Assembly (NCBI RefSeq): GCF_000321225.1
Contig: NW_004450481.1
Span: forward strand, 129,394 to 193,393
Direction: 5' to 3'
Source: Odobenus rosmarus divergens
Lineage: Eukaryota > Chordata > Mammalia > Carnivora > Odobenidae
Length of the DNA: 64,000 bases
Shown in pieces: positions 9,300 to 20,165 of this stretch. A model generated the notes under the pieces. That model did not search any database and was not told the origin of the DNA. It saw only the letters and a program-made list of their open reading frames with translations. Each line of letters opens with the position of its first letter. Positions within the stretch are counted from its first letter, which is position 1. Position numbers and translations under genes: made by a program.

Positions 9300-9868
9300 G
9301 TTTTTCAATTGAGGTAAAGTTCACATGACATATAGTTAGCCATTTTAAAGTGAGCAATTCTGTGGCATTTAGGGCATTCACAAGATTATGCAACCACCAC
9401 CTCTATCTCATTCCAGAACATTCTATCACCCCAAGAGGAAACTTGGTCCCACGAGCAGTGCCCTGGCAACCACCACTCTCGTTTCTGTCTCTGTGCGCTT
9501 TGCCTCTGCTGGACACTTCGTGTAAGTGGAATCATACGGGGGAATCATTGTCCTTTTGTGACTCACTTCTCTCCCTCAGCAAAATGTCCTCAAGGCTCAT
9601 CCATGTTGTAGCACGTGTCAGTGCTTCACTCTCTCTGTGGCTGAGTGATATGCCGCTGGGTGGACCTGCCACGTTTGTTCATCCCCTCATCCCCTGAGGG
9701 ACACTTGCGCTGTTTCCACCTCCTGGTGACGGTGACTAGGGCAGCCTCGAGCATGGTGTGACAAATCTCTTTGGGTCCCCGCCTTTGGCTTTTTGGGGTA
9801 TATCCTTGGGAGTGACATTGAGGATCATATGGTAATTCGGGCTTAATTTTTGAGGAATTTCACTAATT
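9300..9868 (-). mobile_element. L1M 3' end, inverted
   Basis: Reverse complement of an L1M 3' end. It begins TTTTTCAATTGAGGTAAAG and passes ATGCAACCACCACCTCTA, CTCATCCATGTTGTAGC and CATATGGTAATTCGG. It is 5'-truncated, with no open reading frame left. Confidence 0.85.
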
Positions 9869-10096
9869 TTTATAAGGTTAAAAGGTCATGACACCTGGAA
9901 ATACCATGCCTGGAAATTTCTGGCAAGTTCTTTTGGATGAGCTCTTTCCTCTGTGCCCACCTGCCTCTCCCATCAGCCCCTGCTCTGCCCCGACTGACCA
10001 CAGTCCTCCCAGGGACCCGAGCCCAGCAGCCCCCTGCCCGCCAAACCTCAGAGCAGCGACTATACACTGCTTCACATCCATACACCTACACACTTT
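9869..10096. other. intergenic single-copy sequence
   Basis: Short C-rich unique stretch between an L1M and a SINE. No feature recognised. Confidence 0.5.
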
Positions 10097-10286
10097 CTTT
10101 TTAAGATTTTATTTATTTATTTGAGAGAGAGAGAGAAAGCAGGGGGAGGAGCAGAGGGAGAGGGAGAAGCAGACTCTGTGCTGAGCGCAGAGCCCGACCT
10201 GGGGCTCGATCCCAGGACCCTGAGATCGTGACCTGAGCTGAAATCAAGAGTCCAACGCCCAACTTACTGAGCCACCCAGGCGTCCC
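10097..10286 (-). mobile_element. Can-SINE, inverted
   Basis: Starts with the T-rich complement of the tail (TTTTTAAGATTTTATTTATT) and ends GAGCCACCCAGGCGTCCC. It is flanked by imperfect copies of CCTACACACTTT (left) and CCCACACACTTT (right), the probable target-site duplication. Confidence 0.93.
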
Positions 10287-10289
10287 TGA

Positions 10290-10690
10290 CCCACACACTT
10301 TTAATGCTACTGATAGTTCGTGTATTTAAAATCTACCCAATTTTTTGTTCGCTTAAGTGACTATGTATATTCACTTTTGGATCGAGATATAACAGGCAGC
10401 AAAATGTGCCCAATACTCAGATCTTGTATGAAGGCTGATGCATGTTTACCTCCGTGTGTTCAGATCAACACAGAACACCTCCCCCCCCAACCACCCCACC
10501 CCCACAGGCTCCCTCCCTAGGCCTCCCAGAGGGAACCACGGTGCCGTCAGCGAACACCACTGCTTTGTCTCCCCTGTTCTTGAATTTAGACAAACACAGT
10601 CCCACAGTGTGTCCTCTTTCGGATCTGGCTGCTTTGGCACGGCTCTGTGCCTTTAAGATTTGTCCGCGTCCTGGGGCGCCTGGGATTCAC
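10290..10690 (-). mobile_element. old L1 3' end, inverted, interrupted by the SINE
   Basis: Resembles an L1ME-type 3' end on the minus strand: AAATCTACCCAATTTTTTG, a C-rich CCCCCCCCAACC block, then TCCCCTGTTCTTGAATTTAG. Divergent, so the subfamily is not assigned. Confidence 0.6.
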
Positions 10691-11405
10691 CGGCACTTAC
10701 TGTTAGCAGACTTTTTCACTGCAGCTGGGGTTCGTGCACGTTCCAACCACACTGCAATCCAGACCACCGGCCGCTGGTCAGGCTCCAGTGGGGTGAATCC
10801 AGTGGGGTGCCGACCACACCCCCTTGTTGAGCAGGCCTTCTGCCCTTGGCTTCTGAGCCACCACCTCCTCCCGTGTTCTCCCACCGCTCCACCTCGACCC
10901 CTCAGATGGATCCTTTCTCCACTTGACCTTGAAACGAGGATGTCCTCAGGTCCTCCGGCCTCCCATGAAGAAACCACAGGGTAGACGGGTCCCCAGAAGA
11001 ACTCGGTGTCTTTCCTGACACCCTGCTCCTCATCCTCACTCTGAGGGGCCTCTCCTGCTTCAGTGAGCACGGGCCTGGCTATTCCACGGCACAAACGGGA
11101 AATCGAGGCTCACCTTCCTCCATATCAATCAGTGATGTTCCTGCTCTTCGCACCTCCTGAATCTCAACTCCCTTCCCACCTCCCCTCGCCCGAACCCCTG
11201 CACTGGATGAGCCCAGCTTCTGACAGCTCCCAACCCCCCAAGTTGGCGCATACCCCTTCGTCCAGCCCACCAAAGGGACACTCCTTAACCACGAGATGCC
11301 AACTCATGGAGTTTCACCAACTCCCCAGCCTTTGTCCCCTGACCAGACCCAAACCCACAGGCAAGTCCTCACCCCATCTGGCTCCTCTGCCCTCTCCAGC
11401 CCCTC
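10691..11405. other. intergenic single-copy sequence
   Basis: GC-rich, with several chance frames up to 180 codons on both strands. No protein similarity is recognised. Parts of 11130-11400 have L2-like pyrimidine composition but no firm match. Confidence 0.5.
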
Positions 11406-11409
11406 CTTC

Positions 11410-11880
11410 ACACTCTTTCATTCAGGTATTTATTGAGCACCTGCTGTGTACTGGGTCTTCTTCTCAATGCAGGGAGGCAACTAGACCGGACAAAACCCCT
11501 CCCCTGGGGGGGGCAGCGGGGGGGTGGTGACAGATATCTCCATGCTCGTGGCATGTGGGGGCTGATGGGAGCATGGAAGGTCCGGCCCTGGCACGAACTC
11601 ACTGTGGAGCCTGAGGCTTGGGACAGGGGGTTAGAGGCTTGGCGCCCAGGGTTGGAGCACAGAGGGTTTTAGGGTTTCACAGCTTCCCCTAGCAGCTGAT
11701 GGGAGAGAGGACAGGGGGGCCCTGCTCAGGCAGGAGGGAAGCTGGGGGCCAGGGGCGGAGGGCGATGGAGAGAAGAGGTCAGAATTGGGGTGTGGCCAGA
11801 GCGCCGAGAAGGCTTGAGGACAGTGGAGCTGCCAGGCGGCGTGGAGGAGCCTCCCACACCCTCTGGGCAGCAAACACATC
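11410..11880 (+). mobile_element. ancient interspersed repeat, family not assigned (copy 1)
   Basis: Starts with the common old-repeat phrase TATTTATTGAGCACCTGCTG, then CTGGGTCTTCTTCTCAATGC and a long G-rich purine body. Related stretches occur near 18190, 21905, 28690, 29590 and 51840 in this window. I recognise the family by its word order but cannot name it safely. Confidence 0.5.
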
Positions 11881-11907
11881 CGACCTGGGGATTCGGTTCC
11901 TCAAAAT

Positions 11908-12102
11908 TGCCACATAGGCACGTGGGCACACAGGGGAGCAACGTGCACGCAGAGATGCCCACACAACTCACGGCCACACACAGCACTCAGCACACACATC
12001 AGCGCCGCTACACAACAGACACATAGACATGCCTAGCCCACATAAACACACAAAGAAACACATAACAGAGACACGAATACAACACACAGACACACACGCT
12101 CG
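11908..12102. repeat. degenerate CA/ACA-rich low-complexity tract
   Basis: About 195 bases rich in CACA, ACACA and CACACA words mixed with other short words. A decayed microsatellite region with no single perfect run above about ten bases. Confidence 0.8.
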
Positions 12103-12737
12103 TTTTCAAAGCTGGCCTTTGGAAGGACAATCTTTTCTGCCCCTCCTGCTTCTCCCCGCAGGGCCCCCAACTCCCCACTCAGGGCCAGGCCGGGTTCAAG
12201 TGTCGCCAAGTCGGTCTAATGTCCCTCTCTGCGCCTCGGCCCCGGCCCGGTCCCGGCCACACGACGCATATCCTGCTCTGTGCGACACACTGGGGCCTCC
12301 TCGGGCCACACGGAAGGTGTGGGCACAGGGGAGTCGACAGTGGTTATTGAGCAAAGGGGTCTTGGTCCCCTAAGTGTCCCTTCTCTTGCTGCTGCCCTAC
12401 TCTCCTACCCTCAAAGCTGGGCTCCCCACTCCCCAACCCCTCACCCCAGCCTAGCTTCACTCCTTGACAGAGGTAGGCAGACACTCCAGCTCCAAGGGGT
12501 CAGGGATGAGCCAGAGGAAGGGCTGGGGGGGTGCAGTGGCAGAGCTAGAAGTGACCCAGGAGATCAGGGAGGGCTGCCTGGAGGAGGAGGCATTAGTACT
12601 GGGTTTTTGCAGGTTGAGCTGGAGCTTGCCAAGGGGCTGGGGAATCCTCTAGTCAGAGGGACACCCCAGCAACTTCTTTTAGTGCAGTCTGAGCCCACAG
12701 CAGCTCCAGCGGGAATGATCATCAGTCTGGTTCCTCT
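12103..12737. other. intergenic single-copy sequence with a small old-repeat scrap
   Basis: No gene. 12490-12620 (GAGATCAGGGAGGGCTGCCT) resembles the same unassigned ancient family seen at 11.4 kb. The remainder appears unique. Confidence 0.5.
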
Positions 12738-13190
12738 TTTTTTTTTTTCAATTGTGGTAAAATATACAACCTAGGAGTCACCATCTTTAAGCGCAGACTC
12801 CAGGGGCATGAAGTACCACGCACATCATTGTGCGTCCATCACCACCACCCGTCTCTAGAACTTGGTCATCTTCCCGAACTGAAACTTGTGCCCATTAATT
12901 AAACACTAAGTCCCCACCCCCTCCCCCAGCCCCTGGCGCCCACCATCAACTGTCTCTGACTCTGACGACTCCAGGGACCTCCAGGAAGTGGGATCGTACA
13001 GTATTTGTCCATTCGTGACGTGATTTCATGCAGCACAGGTCCTCCAGGTTCATCCCACGTTGTGGCCTGTGTCAGAATGTCTGCCCTTTTTAAGACTGCA
13101 TAATATCCCATTGCATGTATGCACCACGTTTTGTTCACCCATTCATCGGCTGCAATTCTATTTTTAATTTTTGAGGAACTGCTGTAGGAT
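12738..13190 (-). mobile_element. L1M 3' end, inverted
   Basis: Begins with a T run and CAATTGTGGTAAAATATAC, then GTACCACGCACATCATTGTG, CCCCTCCCCCAGCCCC and CATAATATCCCATTGCATG. An internal segment is missing between TTCATCGGC and the final TCTATTTTTAATTTTTGAGG. Confidence 0.87.
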
Positions 13191-14099
13191 TGGCTGTTCG
13201 CTTTAAAACCGGTGTTCCTCGGTCGTCCCGTCTAAGACCCACACAGCCCTCTCTGTCCCTACCTCGGTCGGGAAAGTGGGGGCTCTCCTCCGTTGGGCCC
13301 CTTGCTTGTTTCACTCATCCCTCAGATCTCCTCTGAGAGGCACTGACTGCTACCGAGCCCATTTCACAAAAGAGATCTGAGGTCAGAGAGCCGAAGGGAC
13401 ATGCCCAGCGTCACTCAGCAGGTCCCAGCTCCTAAGACCCACAGCCTAGGAGCTTCCTCTCCCTACCAAAGCCCAGAACACTCCCAGCCCCCTGGCGGTT
13501 CCTGCCCAGCACCCCCCCCCCCCCCAACCGGCTCAGACGCTGAGAGCATTTCCCAGCCCACTCCTGGCTCCGCTCCCTTCCAAGAGAACAGGTTGCCGCT
13601 GGCCCAGAAGGGCCCAGGTGGAGGAGCCCGGCTACGTGAGTGGGTGTGTGCGGAGGCATGGGATCACGTTGCGGCCCCCACCACACCACTGCTTGGGAAG
13701 GGAGGGGCCGTGGGTTCCAGACGCAACAGAGGGGGCCCGGGAGGTGTGGAGGCCCCGCCAGACCTGAGTGGGACCTGGGCTTTCAGGCCTCAGTCCCTCA
13801 TGTGGGAAGCGGGCTCACAGTGGCCCTTGCCTCTCAGGGAGGCGTCTGCGAGGGGACTTGGGGGACATTGCATGGAGGGCCCCAGCAGGCTGGGAGCGTG
13901 AACGCATTCCGAGGCACTGGTGTCAACATGGACCCCACCCAGCTCCAGCAACTGGTCTTCCCATCAAGCGCTGATTGCGTGTAACGGGGGAGCCCATCCT
14001 ACCTGCAGCCAAAAAAAATCAGAAGACAGAGAGTGCAAAGGTTCACCATTTAAAATTTGTAAAGCCAGCCAGAAACCATCCCCAAGAAATTGCCACACA
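13191..14099. other. intergenic; MIR remnant and poly-C tract in single-copy DNA
   Basis: A minus-strand MIR remnant lies at about 13340-13445 (CCCATTTCACAAAAGAGATC, then GTCACTCAGCAGG). A C homopolymer lies at about 13511-13526. The rest is GC-rich unique sequence in which I see no gene. Confidence 0.6.
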
Positions 14100-14640
14100 T
14101 TTTTTCAATCTTTTTTTCTTTTAATTCAGGTGCAATTCACAACATGAAATGAACCATTTTAAATTAAGTGGACAATTCAGTGGCATTTTGTGCGTTCACA
14201 GAGCTGTGCAACTACCACCGATATCTAATTCTAGAACATGTCCATCGTCCTGAAAGGAGACCCCGTCCCCGTTAGCAGTGTCTCCCCATCCCCCTCCCCC
14301 AGCCCCCCAGTCTGCTCTCTCCTTGGGTCTGCCTGCTCTGGGCGTTTCATATACATGGGATCATGCTCCACGTGGCCTTCTGTGTCTGGCTTCTCTCACT
14401 CAGCACGATGTTTTCAAGGTTCACCCACGTCGTAGCCTGTGTCAGGGCTCTGTCCCTTTCTATGGCTGAGTACTATTCCACTGTACGGATGGGCTGTGTT
14501 TTGTTTATCCATTCCCCCGACAATGGACACTTGGGTGATTTCCGCTTTTTGACTGCTGTGAATCGTGCTGCTGTGAATATTCACGTACGTGTATTCATAG
14601 GAGCCCCTCTGACACGTGGCTTTGCATCCTCCCACCAGGC
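14100..14640 (-). mobile_element. L1M 3' end, inverted
   Basis: Begins TTTTTCAATC plus a T run, then CAACATGAAATGAACCATTT, GTGCAACTACCACCG, CCACGTCGTAGCCTGTGTCA and ATTCCCCCGACAATGGACAC. Non-coding. Confidence 0.87.
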
Positions 14641-15715
14641 CATCGCTCAGGCCCCACAGAGACAGTGCTGATTTATTGAACAAAGTTCCACCTTTGGCTC
14701 ACATCTCTTGAAAAACATTAAAGACGCCCAAACCAAAGGTGCCCTCACCTCCTTCCCCGCAGATCCTTCCTGTGTTGTGCACAAAAGCCCCAGACCTGAG
14801 CCAGCGAGGGAAGGACGGGGTGAGCGAGTGGGGGATGGGGTCTCTGGGGTGAACAGTCCTGGGCTCTGGCACCTTGGGGGAGCCTTGGCCTCTCTGAAGG
14901 CAGCGAGGGTGTGGACAGCCTCCCTGAAGCCACAGGGCAAGACAGAGGCAGGGCCAGAGACCCTTTCTCAGAGCCCGGCCGGCACCTGGGGACTCACTTT
15001 TGACCCCAGCCCCTTCCTTCCCGGTGGCTCCGGTCAGAGCCCCAGCCACCAGGACCTTGAGGCCCTCTCCAGACACCGCAGCGGAGCTGATGTGACAGAG
15101 GTGAATCAGTGTGAATGAAAAGAATAACATTTAATTTTGGCAAATCAGGTCATAAAGCAGTGTAGTGAATTCGTAGGACACAGAAGGGCGAGAAAGTGTG
15201 TCACACCTACACCAAATCAAGCATGTGGAGTTATTAAGGTAGGCCACTGTAAGCCACAGCAAAATCGATTCTGAAATCTAAAAAGTCCCCGAGGACCCGG
15301 GGTCCCAACTGAGAGGGGACGTGTCTCCCCCCGCCAGGAGCTCAGGTCTTGGGCAGTGGGTGTGAGACGAAGAGTCGGGTTTCAGAAGCATAATTTCCTC
15401 TGGGAATCTGAGCTTCCTTCTCTGCAAACTGGGGAGCATGGCACTTTGATTTCAAGCATTTGCTCACAATGTTGCCTCAGCCTGGCCGTCCCTTCCACGA
15501 GTTCTGCCTGGGGAGCTCCTACACGTCCGTTAAACCCCAGCTATGACTCCCCTCCTCCAGGCAGTTGTTCCAGATGGACCCCTGGGTCCCTCCAGCCGAG
15601 TCTGGATGCTGCAAAGCTAGGGAGGGTCTGTGTCAAGCTCTGTATTCCCCAGACATGGGGGTCTTTGAGGGGCCAGGCTGGGGGGCCGGGGGTGGGGAGG
15701 GTTGCAAGAAACTGG
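14641..15715. other. intergenic single-copy sequence
   Basis: No gene recognised. It is GC-rich to 15100, then AT-richer with a poorly preserved LINE-like patch (15110-15290). The open frames on both strands are chance frames. Confidence 0.5.
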
Positions 15716-15815
15716 AGATACCACCATCCCCACTTAATGGGTGAGAGTAATTTTGAGAGGGGCCCAACTGCCCAGGGTCACACAGCCATTTAACCCCAGA
15801 TTCACAACTCAACTG
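15716..15815 (-). mobile_element. MIR fragment, inverted
   Basis: CCACCATCCCCACTTAATGG, followed by CCCAGGGTCACACAGCC and TTTAACCCCAGATTC, is the reverse-strand MIR order. Confidence 0.65.
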
Positions 15816-15989
15816 TGGAGCAGTTGGACTCCGCGTATAGTGCTCCTTCCCAAAACATGTGTTGGCTGAACAACCCACCACTTGACAGGGGCTGCTCGCC
15901 CTGACCCCCTCCTGGGTCCCTGCAGCTCCTGTTTGGGCCAGAACAGCCTGTCCTCTGTGTGTGTATTGGGGGGGGGCTGTCCTCCCAGT

Positions 15990-16215
15990 GGCCCTGGGGT
16001 CAGAGATAAGGCCACTGGGCCCCGCTATCAGCAGGAAACATCTTGGCAGGACAGGAAGCCACAGCATTGGCCAGCCGCACCCTCGCCCGCCTCGGCCTAT
16101 CCGTGGCCAGATATTTTGGGAGCCACTATATAAACCCCGACTCAACTCCGAGCTGTTCCCGGGGGAAGCCTGAGCCTTCACGTTCCTCGGCAGCCCCAGC
16201 CACCGGCGAGGCTGA
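15990..16215. promoter_or_regulatory. candidate regulatory segment with TATA-like box
   Basis: Single-copy DNA containing AGATAAG (GATA type) near 16003, CTATCAGCAGGAAAC (GATA and ETS type) near 16026 and CACTATATAAACCCC near 16121. No transcript is evident, and TATA-like words are frequent by chance, so this is a suggestion only. Confidence 0.3.
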
Positions 16216-16349
16216 GGGGACATGGGCATCTGGTGGCCCAGAGTGGCGGGGGCAGCTGCCGGCCGAGTGCCACTGCCCACTGGAGCCCCCCACTGCCCAC
16301 AGCTCTGGATCCAGAAGACCCCTGTTCGGTCCTGGGGCAGCCACTTGCT

Positions 16350-16420
16350 TGCTGAGTGACCCTGGACAAGTGTTTTCACCTCTCTGTGCCTCAGCTGCCC
16401 GTCTTCACAGCCTTCTCTTG
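16350..16420 (+). mobile_element. MIR fragment
   Basis: TTGCTGAGTGACCCTGGACA then CCTCTCTGTGCCTCAGCTG follow the MIR core. Confidence 0.7.
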
Positions 16421-16685
16421 GTCCTGTCCCAGGAAACACGGATGTGCCTCCTGAAGCTTCTGGGCCCAACATGGCACCTGCTCACACCTACCTGGCAGGG
16501 CCCAAGAATCTGCATTTTAAACTAGCCTCAGACTGAGATCCTCATACAAGCTCAAGCTGCTCAAATTCAAGGACATATGACTGGTCCAGTCTCTCTGCTC
16601 TCCCAGGCTTCTCCTCACCTTCCCTGGCCCAGCCCCCAGCCAGACCCTGCACAAGTGCTGGAGCAGAGAGACCACACTATGAGGA
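16421..16685. other. intergenic single-copy sequence
   Basis: Nothing recognised. Confidence 0.5.
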
Positions 16686-16687
16686 TG

Positions 16688-16800
16688 TGGCTGTAGACAG
16701 CCTCATTTTACAGAGGAGAGAACTGAGGCCCAGAGAGGGGAAGGGATTTGCCTGAGGCCACACAGCAAAGCGGAAGCAGGGGCGCATCAGAACCCAGGCC
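16688..16800 (-). mobile_element. MIR fragment, inverted
   Basis: CATTTTACAGAGGAGAGAAC, then GAGGCCACACAGCAAAGCGG and GAACCCAGGCCCAGG. A clear reverse-strand MIR. Confidence 0.8.
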
Positions 16801-16989
16801 CAGGGTTCCTTCCCGCACCCCATCCCCCTCACAGGAGGTTCAAGGCAGGGGGGGGCGGTCAAGGGCAGCTCCAGGGGTCTCAGGCCAGCCGGGGGCAGGC
16901 CTGGGATTCAAGCTCGGGTCCACCGGCTGCCCACCCCCACCCCCGGTCTCAGGACGGAGCCACCCCAGGCCCAGTTGCTACTGCTCAGG

Positions 16990-17300
16990 GGGATGACAAA
17001 CATGCACATTTCACCCGGGACAGTAAAAGTGAAACGCAGAAGTGAAATAGAATACTCAAAGAGCTCAGTGGGGCTTGGAGTCGGCTCCTGCTCTCAGACC
17101 CTCAGCCTTTTCCTGGTGAGAGGTGAGGGGGTGGGACGGCAAACCAGGCGGGGGAGGCCAAGCGTGGTTATGTAAATGGCCGGCCCAGCACCTGCGGGCG
17201 AGTGGCAGAGCATGCCCAGCCGTCCCCACCCCAGGCAGCTGCAGCCGGCGAGAGGGAACGGCTGTGCCAGATATAACCCGACCTGAACTCCACCCAAAGC
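16990..17300. promoter_or_regulatory. candidate regulatory segment (IRF/E-box-like words)
   Basis: Single-copy DNA with two GTGAAA words (AAAAGTGAAACGCAGAAGTG near 17025) that resemble IRF half-sites, TATGTAAAT near 17169, CAGCTG near 17238 and CAGATATAACCC near 17270. Support is weak and based on motifs only. Confidence 0.22.
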
Positions 17301-17752
17301 CGGAGCTCCAAGCCAGGCCTGTACCTGGAGAGCTGGTTTTGGCTGGATGACCCGGGCAGGTCATCCCAGTTCGGGGCTTCATCTCCCCACAAGAAAGGTC
17401 TCAGTGTGGCGAAGTCCTCCTTGCCTACCTCTCTGCAAGGCCTAGTGGGGGGCAAAAGGCAAAGCTGCCCCGTCTTGGTCAGCCTGGGTTCTGAGCTTCT
17501 GCTTGGTTTGCTGTCAAGGGGGCACTGGGCTGGCATCTCTCTCCTGACAGGATGCTCACTACCATTCGAAGCAGCCTGCTTTATGGCCTAGAAACTGGCT
17601 GATGAGAGTTGGTGGCTCCCTCTGAGTGGGCCCCCACCCCACCCTGCTCTGCCATTGAGCCACCTGGAGCAGGTGACAAGGATCTGGTCTGTCCTTGTCT
17701 AGTTAAACACCTTGAAGCCTCCAGTGCCCTCCCCCAGGGCACGATTCAGAAG

Positions 17753-17789
<37 letters not shown>

Positions 17790-18028
17790 GCAGTGGTTGG
17801 TGGTCTTCCCTGAATCCTCTGCCATATGTCTATCCCCTTCCAAACCAGCAGGGGCAGCTGCCTGCCTGCTCTGAGCAGACCAGCATGAGGAAGGAAATCA
17901 CCTCCCTCATTCTGGAGTCTATCCTCTATTAATGCAACCCATGAACCCAGCAGCTTATTGAGCAGCTATGTCACGAACAGAGGGCCCCTCATGTAATCAC
18001 TCGTCATCAGTTCAAAAGGGAGCTTTAT
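17301..18028. other. intergenic single-copy sequence around a CA microsatellite
   Basis: No gene seen. Apart from the microsatellite at 17756-17788, the sequence appears unique. Confidence 0.5.
17756..17788. repeat. (CA)n microsatellite
   Basis: About 16 uninterrupted CA units. This is likely to vary in length between individuals. Confidence 0.97.
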
Positions 18029-18029
18029 C

Positions 18030-18180
18030 AGGAAAGGGTGAGGCTGGGAATGTTCTCTTTCTTGACCTAGGTGCTGGTTACATGGGTGTGTTCACTTTGT
18101 GAAAATTTTTTAAGCTTTATATGTGGGATTAGGCATTTTTATGTGTCTGTATTATTCTTGAATAAAATGCTGAAGAAGAA
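18030..18180 (+). mobile_element. L1ME-type 3' terminus
   Basis: GACCTAGGTGCTGGTTACAT, then TGTTCACTTTGTGAAAATTT and ATTATTCTTGAATAAAATG, is the end of an old L1 3' UTR, including its AATAAA. Confidence 0.75.
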
Positions 18181-18184
18181 GAGA

Positions 18185-18400
18185 AGGAAAGAAGGCAGTC
18201 TGACATCAGGCCGACACCGGCACACGAGCAGGCAATAAGTAGATTGTTTGGGGGCATGGGTGGATGCAGGAAGAGCACCCCAGGCGACAGGCACAGCAGG
18301 TGCAAAGGCCTGGGGTCCTGAAGGAGCCTGATGTGTTTAGGGATCTGGCAGAGGCCCGGGTGGCCCAGGTGGAGGGCAGGGACTGGCCATGTGCAGCCTC
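18185..18400 (+). mobile_element. ancient interspersed repeat, family not assigned (copy 2)
   Basis: GGAAGAGCACCCCAGGCGAC, then GTGCAAAGGCCTGGGGTCC. The same word order recurs at about 22.1 kb and 29.7 kb, where TGCAAAGGCCC is shared. Confidence 0.5.
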
Positions 18401-18534
18401 AGAAGCCACGGTCGGCACGGGACGCTACTCCAAGACCAATGCGATCCCACCAAGATGTTTAAGTGGAGGCTGACGACGACGGGTGGACACGTGTAAAGGC
18501 CATCAAAGTCAGAAACAGGAGCAAGTGAGAGGTG

Positions 18535-18600
18535 CTCAGCCCATTTGACGTAGAGGGAAACCGAGGCCCAGTGAGGCCAGGCTGCTTGGCTCCATGTCAG
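18535..18600 (-). mobile_element. MIR fragment, inverted
   Basis: CCCATTTGACGTAGAGGGAA then CCGAGGCCCAGTGAGGCCAG. Short reverse-strand MIR core. Confidence 0.6.
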
Positions 18601-18757
18601 GTGGAGCCTGGCCTGGCTTTCCCAGGGCCTCTTTTTTTTCCGGTTCAACGCCCCCATGCGCTGAAACCCCCCTGGGTTTGAGTCCTGGTCCGAGCTCGCT
18701 GGCTCCTTGTCCTCCTCTGGGAATTAGGGTTAGTGGGAAGGGCAAGGGAGGTCATCC

Positions 18758-18776
18758 GCTGCAGGGGGCGCTTGGT
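18758..18776 (+). promoter_or_regulatory. weaker CTCF-type motif
   Basis: GCTGCAGGGGGCGCTTGG shares the AGGGGGCGCT core of the CTCF motif but lacks the preferred CCA upstream. Same orientation as the site at 8400. Confidence 0.4.
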
Positions 18777-18779
18777 AGG

Positions 18780-19225
18780 CAGTGAGTCCAGTGGGCCCGA
18801 GGGCGCCCGGCCAGCCCAGGGGAGCGTCTCAGAGCCCGCGACCTTGGGGGTGGCTTTTCTGAGAAGCCCGCGGCTGAGGAGGAAACCCTTTGCCTGCAGT
18901 GGTGGTGATGGCGGTGGCACCCCTCAACCTGCCCTGAGAGAGATACTGCACAGTGGGGACAAGGTAGGAGTTTTAGAAAGAAGACGTGTCCCAGGGATGC
19001 AAATTCAGGTCTATGGGAGTAAAACCGAAGCAGAGAAGAGAGACCGACCGAGGAGCCACGAGTCAGGAGCCGCCCAGTACCAGGCGGCCGTGACCCTGCC
19101 TGCCTTGCCCGCCCCTCACTGTGGCTCTGGGACGCCGCTGCCACCCCGTCCTGTGACCTCCCCGTGCTCTCCACAGTCACCTCGCTCATTTGGCTTCTTC
19201 TGTCCACTGGCCATCTGCCATCAGT
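18780..19225. other. intergenic GC-rich sequence with moderate CpG content
   Basis: Contains several CpGs (for example 18798-18845 and 19045-19140) but not enough for a CpG island. No gene seen. Confidence 0.5.
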
Positions 19226-19229
19226 CATC

Positions 19230-19336
19230 GGGAGGGCAAGACCTCCTTGGCTGCTTCCCCATCCGATTTCTGGCTCCCAGCCTGGACCCTGGCACTGGGA
19301 GGTGCTCAGTAAATATTTAATAAATGAATAAATGGT
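19230..19336 (+). mobile_element. L2 LINE 3' terminus
   Basis: GGACCCTGGCACTGGGAGGT, then GCTCAGTAAATATTTAATAA and ATGAATAAATGG, is the canonical L2 end. Confidence 0.8.
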
Positions 19337-20115
19337 GACAGGTCAGCTCCCCATCTTATCTCAAGGGGGGCTTTATCAGCCTGGGCTCGCACCACGGCAG
19401 CCGCCCAGAGCCCAGCCTGGCCTCAAAAGTCCAGCCATCAGATTTCTGAGTCCTGGTGTTCTCGGCTAAACTCCGGGTCTGGGGTGACACGTCTAATGGG
19501 GGTTCCAAGAGATCATGCAGAAAGCTAGGGACACAGGAAGTGCTCCATAAACAGTCATGGTCATCCCCCCTCGAGACCCACCTTGCATCCCTGCTGACCC
19601 TGGGATAGAGTTCCTGTCTATCCCCCCCTGCCCTAGAGAAAAAGAGGGCGGAGGGAGCTACAGGGACTTGATGGGGGCTGGCTGGCTCCCCCACCTCACG
19701 CTCTTTCTAAGAAGCCAGTGGCGATAACATTCCCCCAAAACAGGAACCAGTGTGCTGGGCCCGGTATTGCAGAAACCTCCAGCAAGGCTGACCTCCATGC
19801 ACGGTCTGACCCCACAAGCCGGCTTCAGGGCCCACTGGGCACAGCTTGGAAAGATTTTTATGTAAAAGTAGCCAATGCAAATCCAGGGGCCCAACGACCT
19901 CGAAAGGCCCCACTTCCCCCTTTACCACCTTAGCCTGGGTGGCAGCCACCTGGGTGTGGTGGGTGGGAGGGCTGATGGGCTGTGCCCACCCTGCTCCGAA
20001 CTGCTCTGAGGGTCCAGGACCCCAAATCTGCCCTGGTGGCTAGGCCAGGGGGAGGGGGAGGGGACAGTATGTGAGGGCCCCCCAGCCCCCCCATTTGGGG
20101 GTGAGCACAGAGGCT
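19337..20115. other. intergenic single-copy sequence
   Basis: No gene or repeat recognised. It is G/C-rich, with a poly-purine patch near 20045-20065. Confidence 0.5.
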
Positions 20116-20123
20116 AGCTCTGG

Positions 20124-20165
20124 TTTTTATTTTATTTTATTTTTATTTAAGTTCTTATTTTCATT
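20124..20165. repeat. T-rich (TTTTA)n tract
   Basis: Runs of TTTTATTTTA directly before the inverted L1M. Probably the expanded complement of its A tail. Confidence 0.8.

Noticed and set aside
13150..13170. MEF2 consensus CTATTTTTAA in an inverted L1M
   Set aside because: It is part of the common L1M sequence. The degenerate MEF2 consensus is expected about four times in 64 kb by chance, so copies inside repeats carry no weight.
15633..16472. 279-codon minus-strand frame
   Set aside because: Crosses a MIR and low-complexity GC DNA; no recognisable motif, no splice or promoter context.
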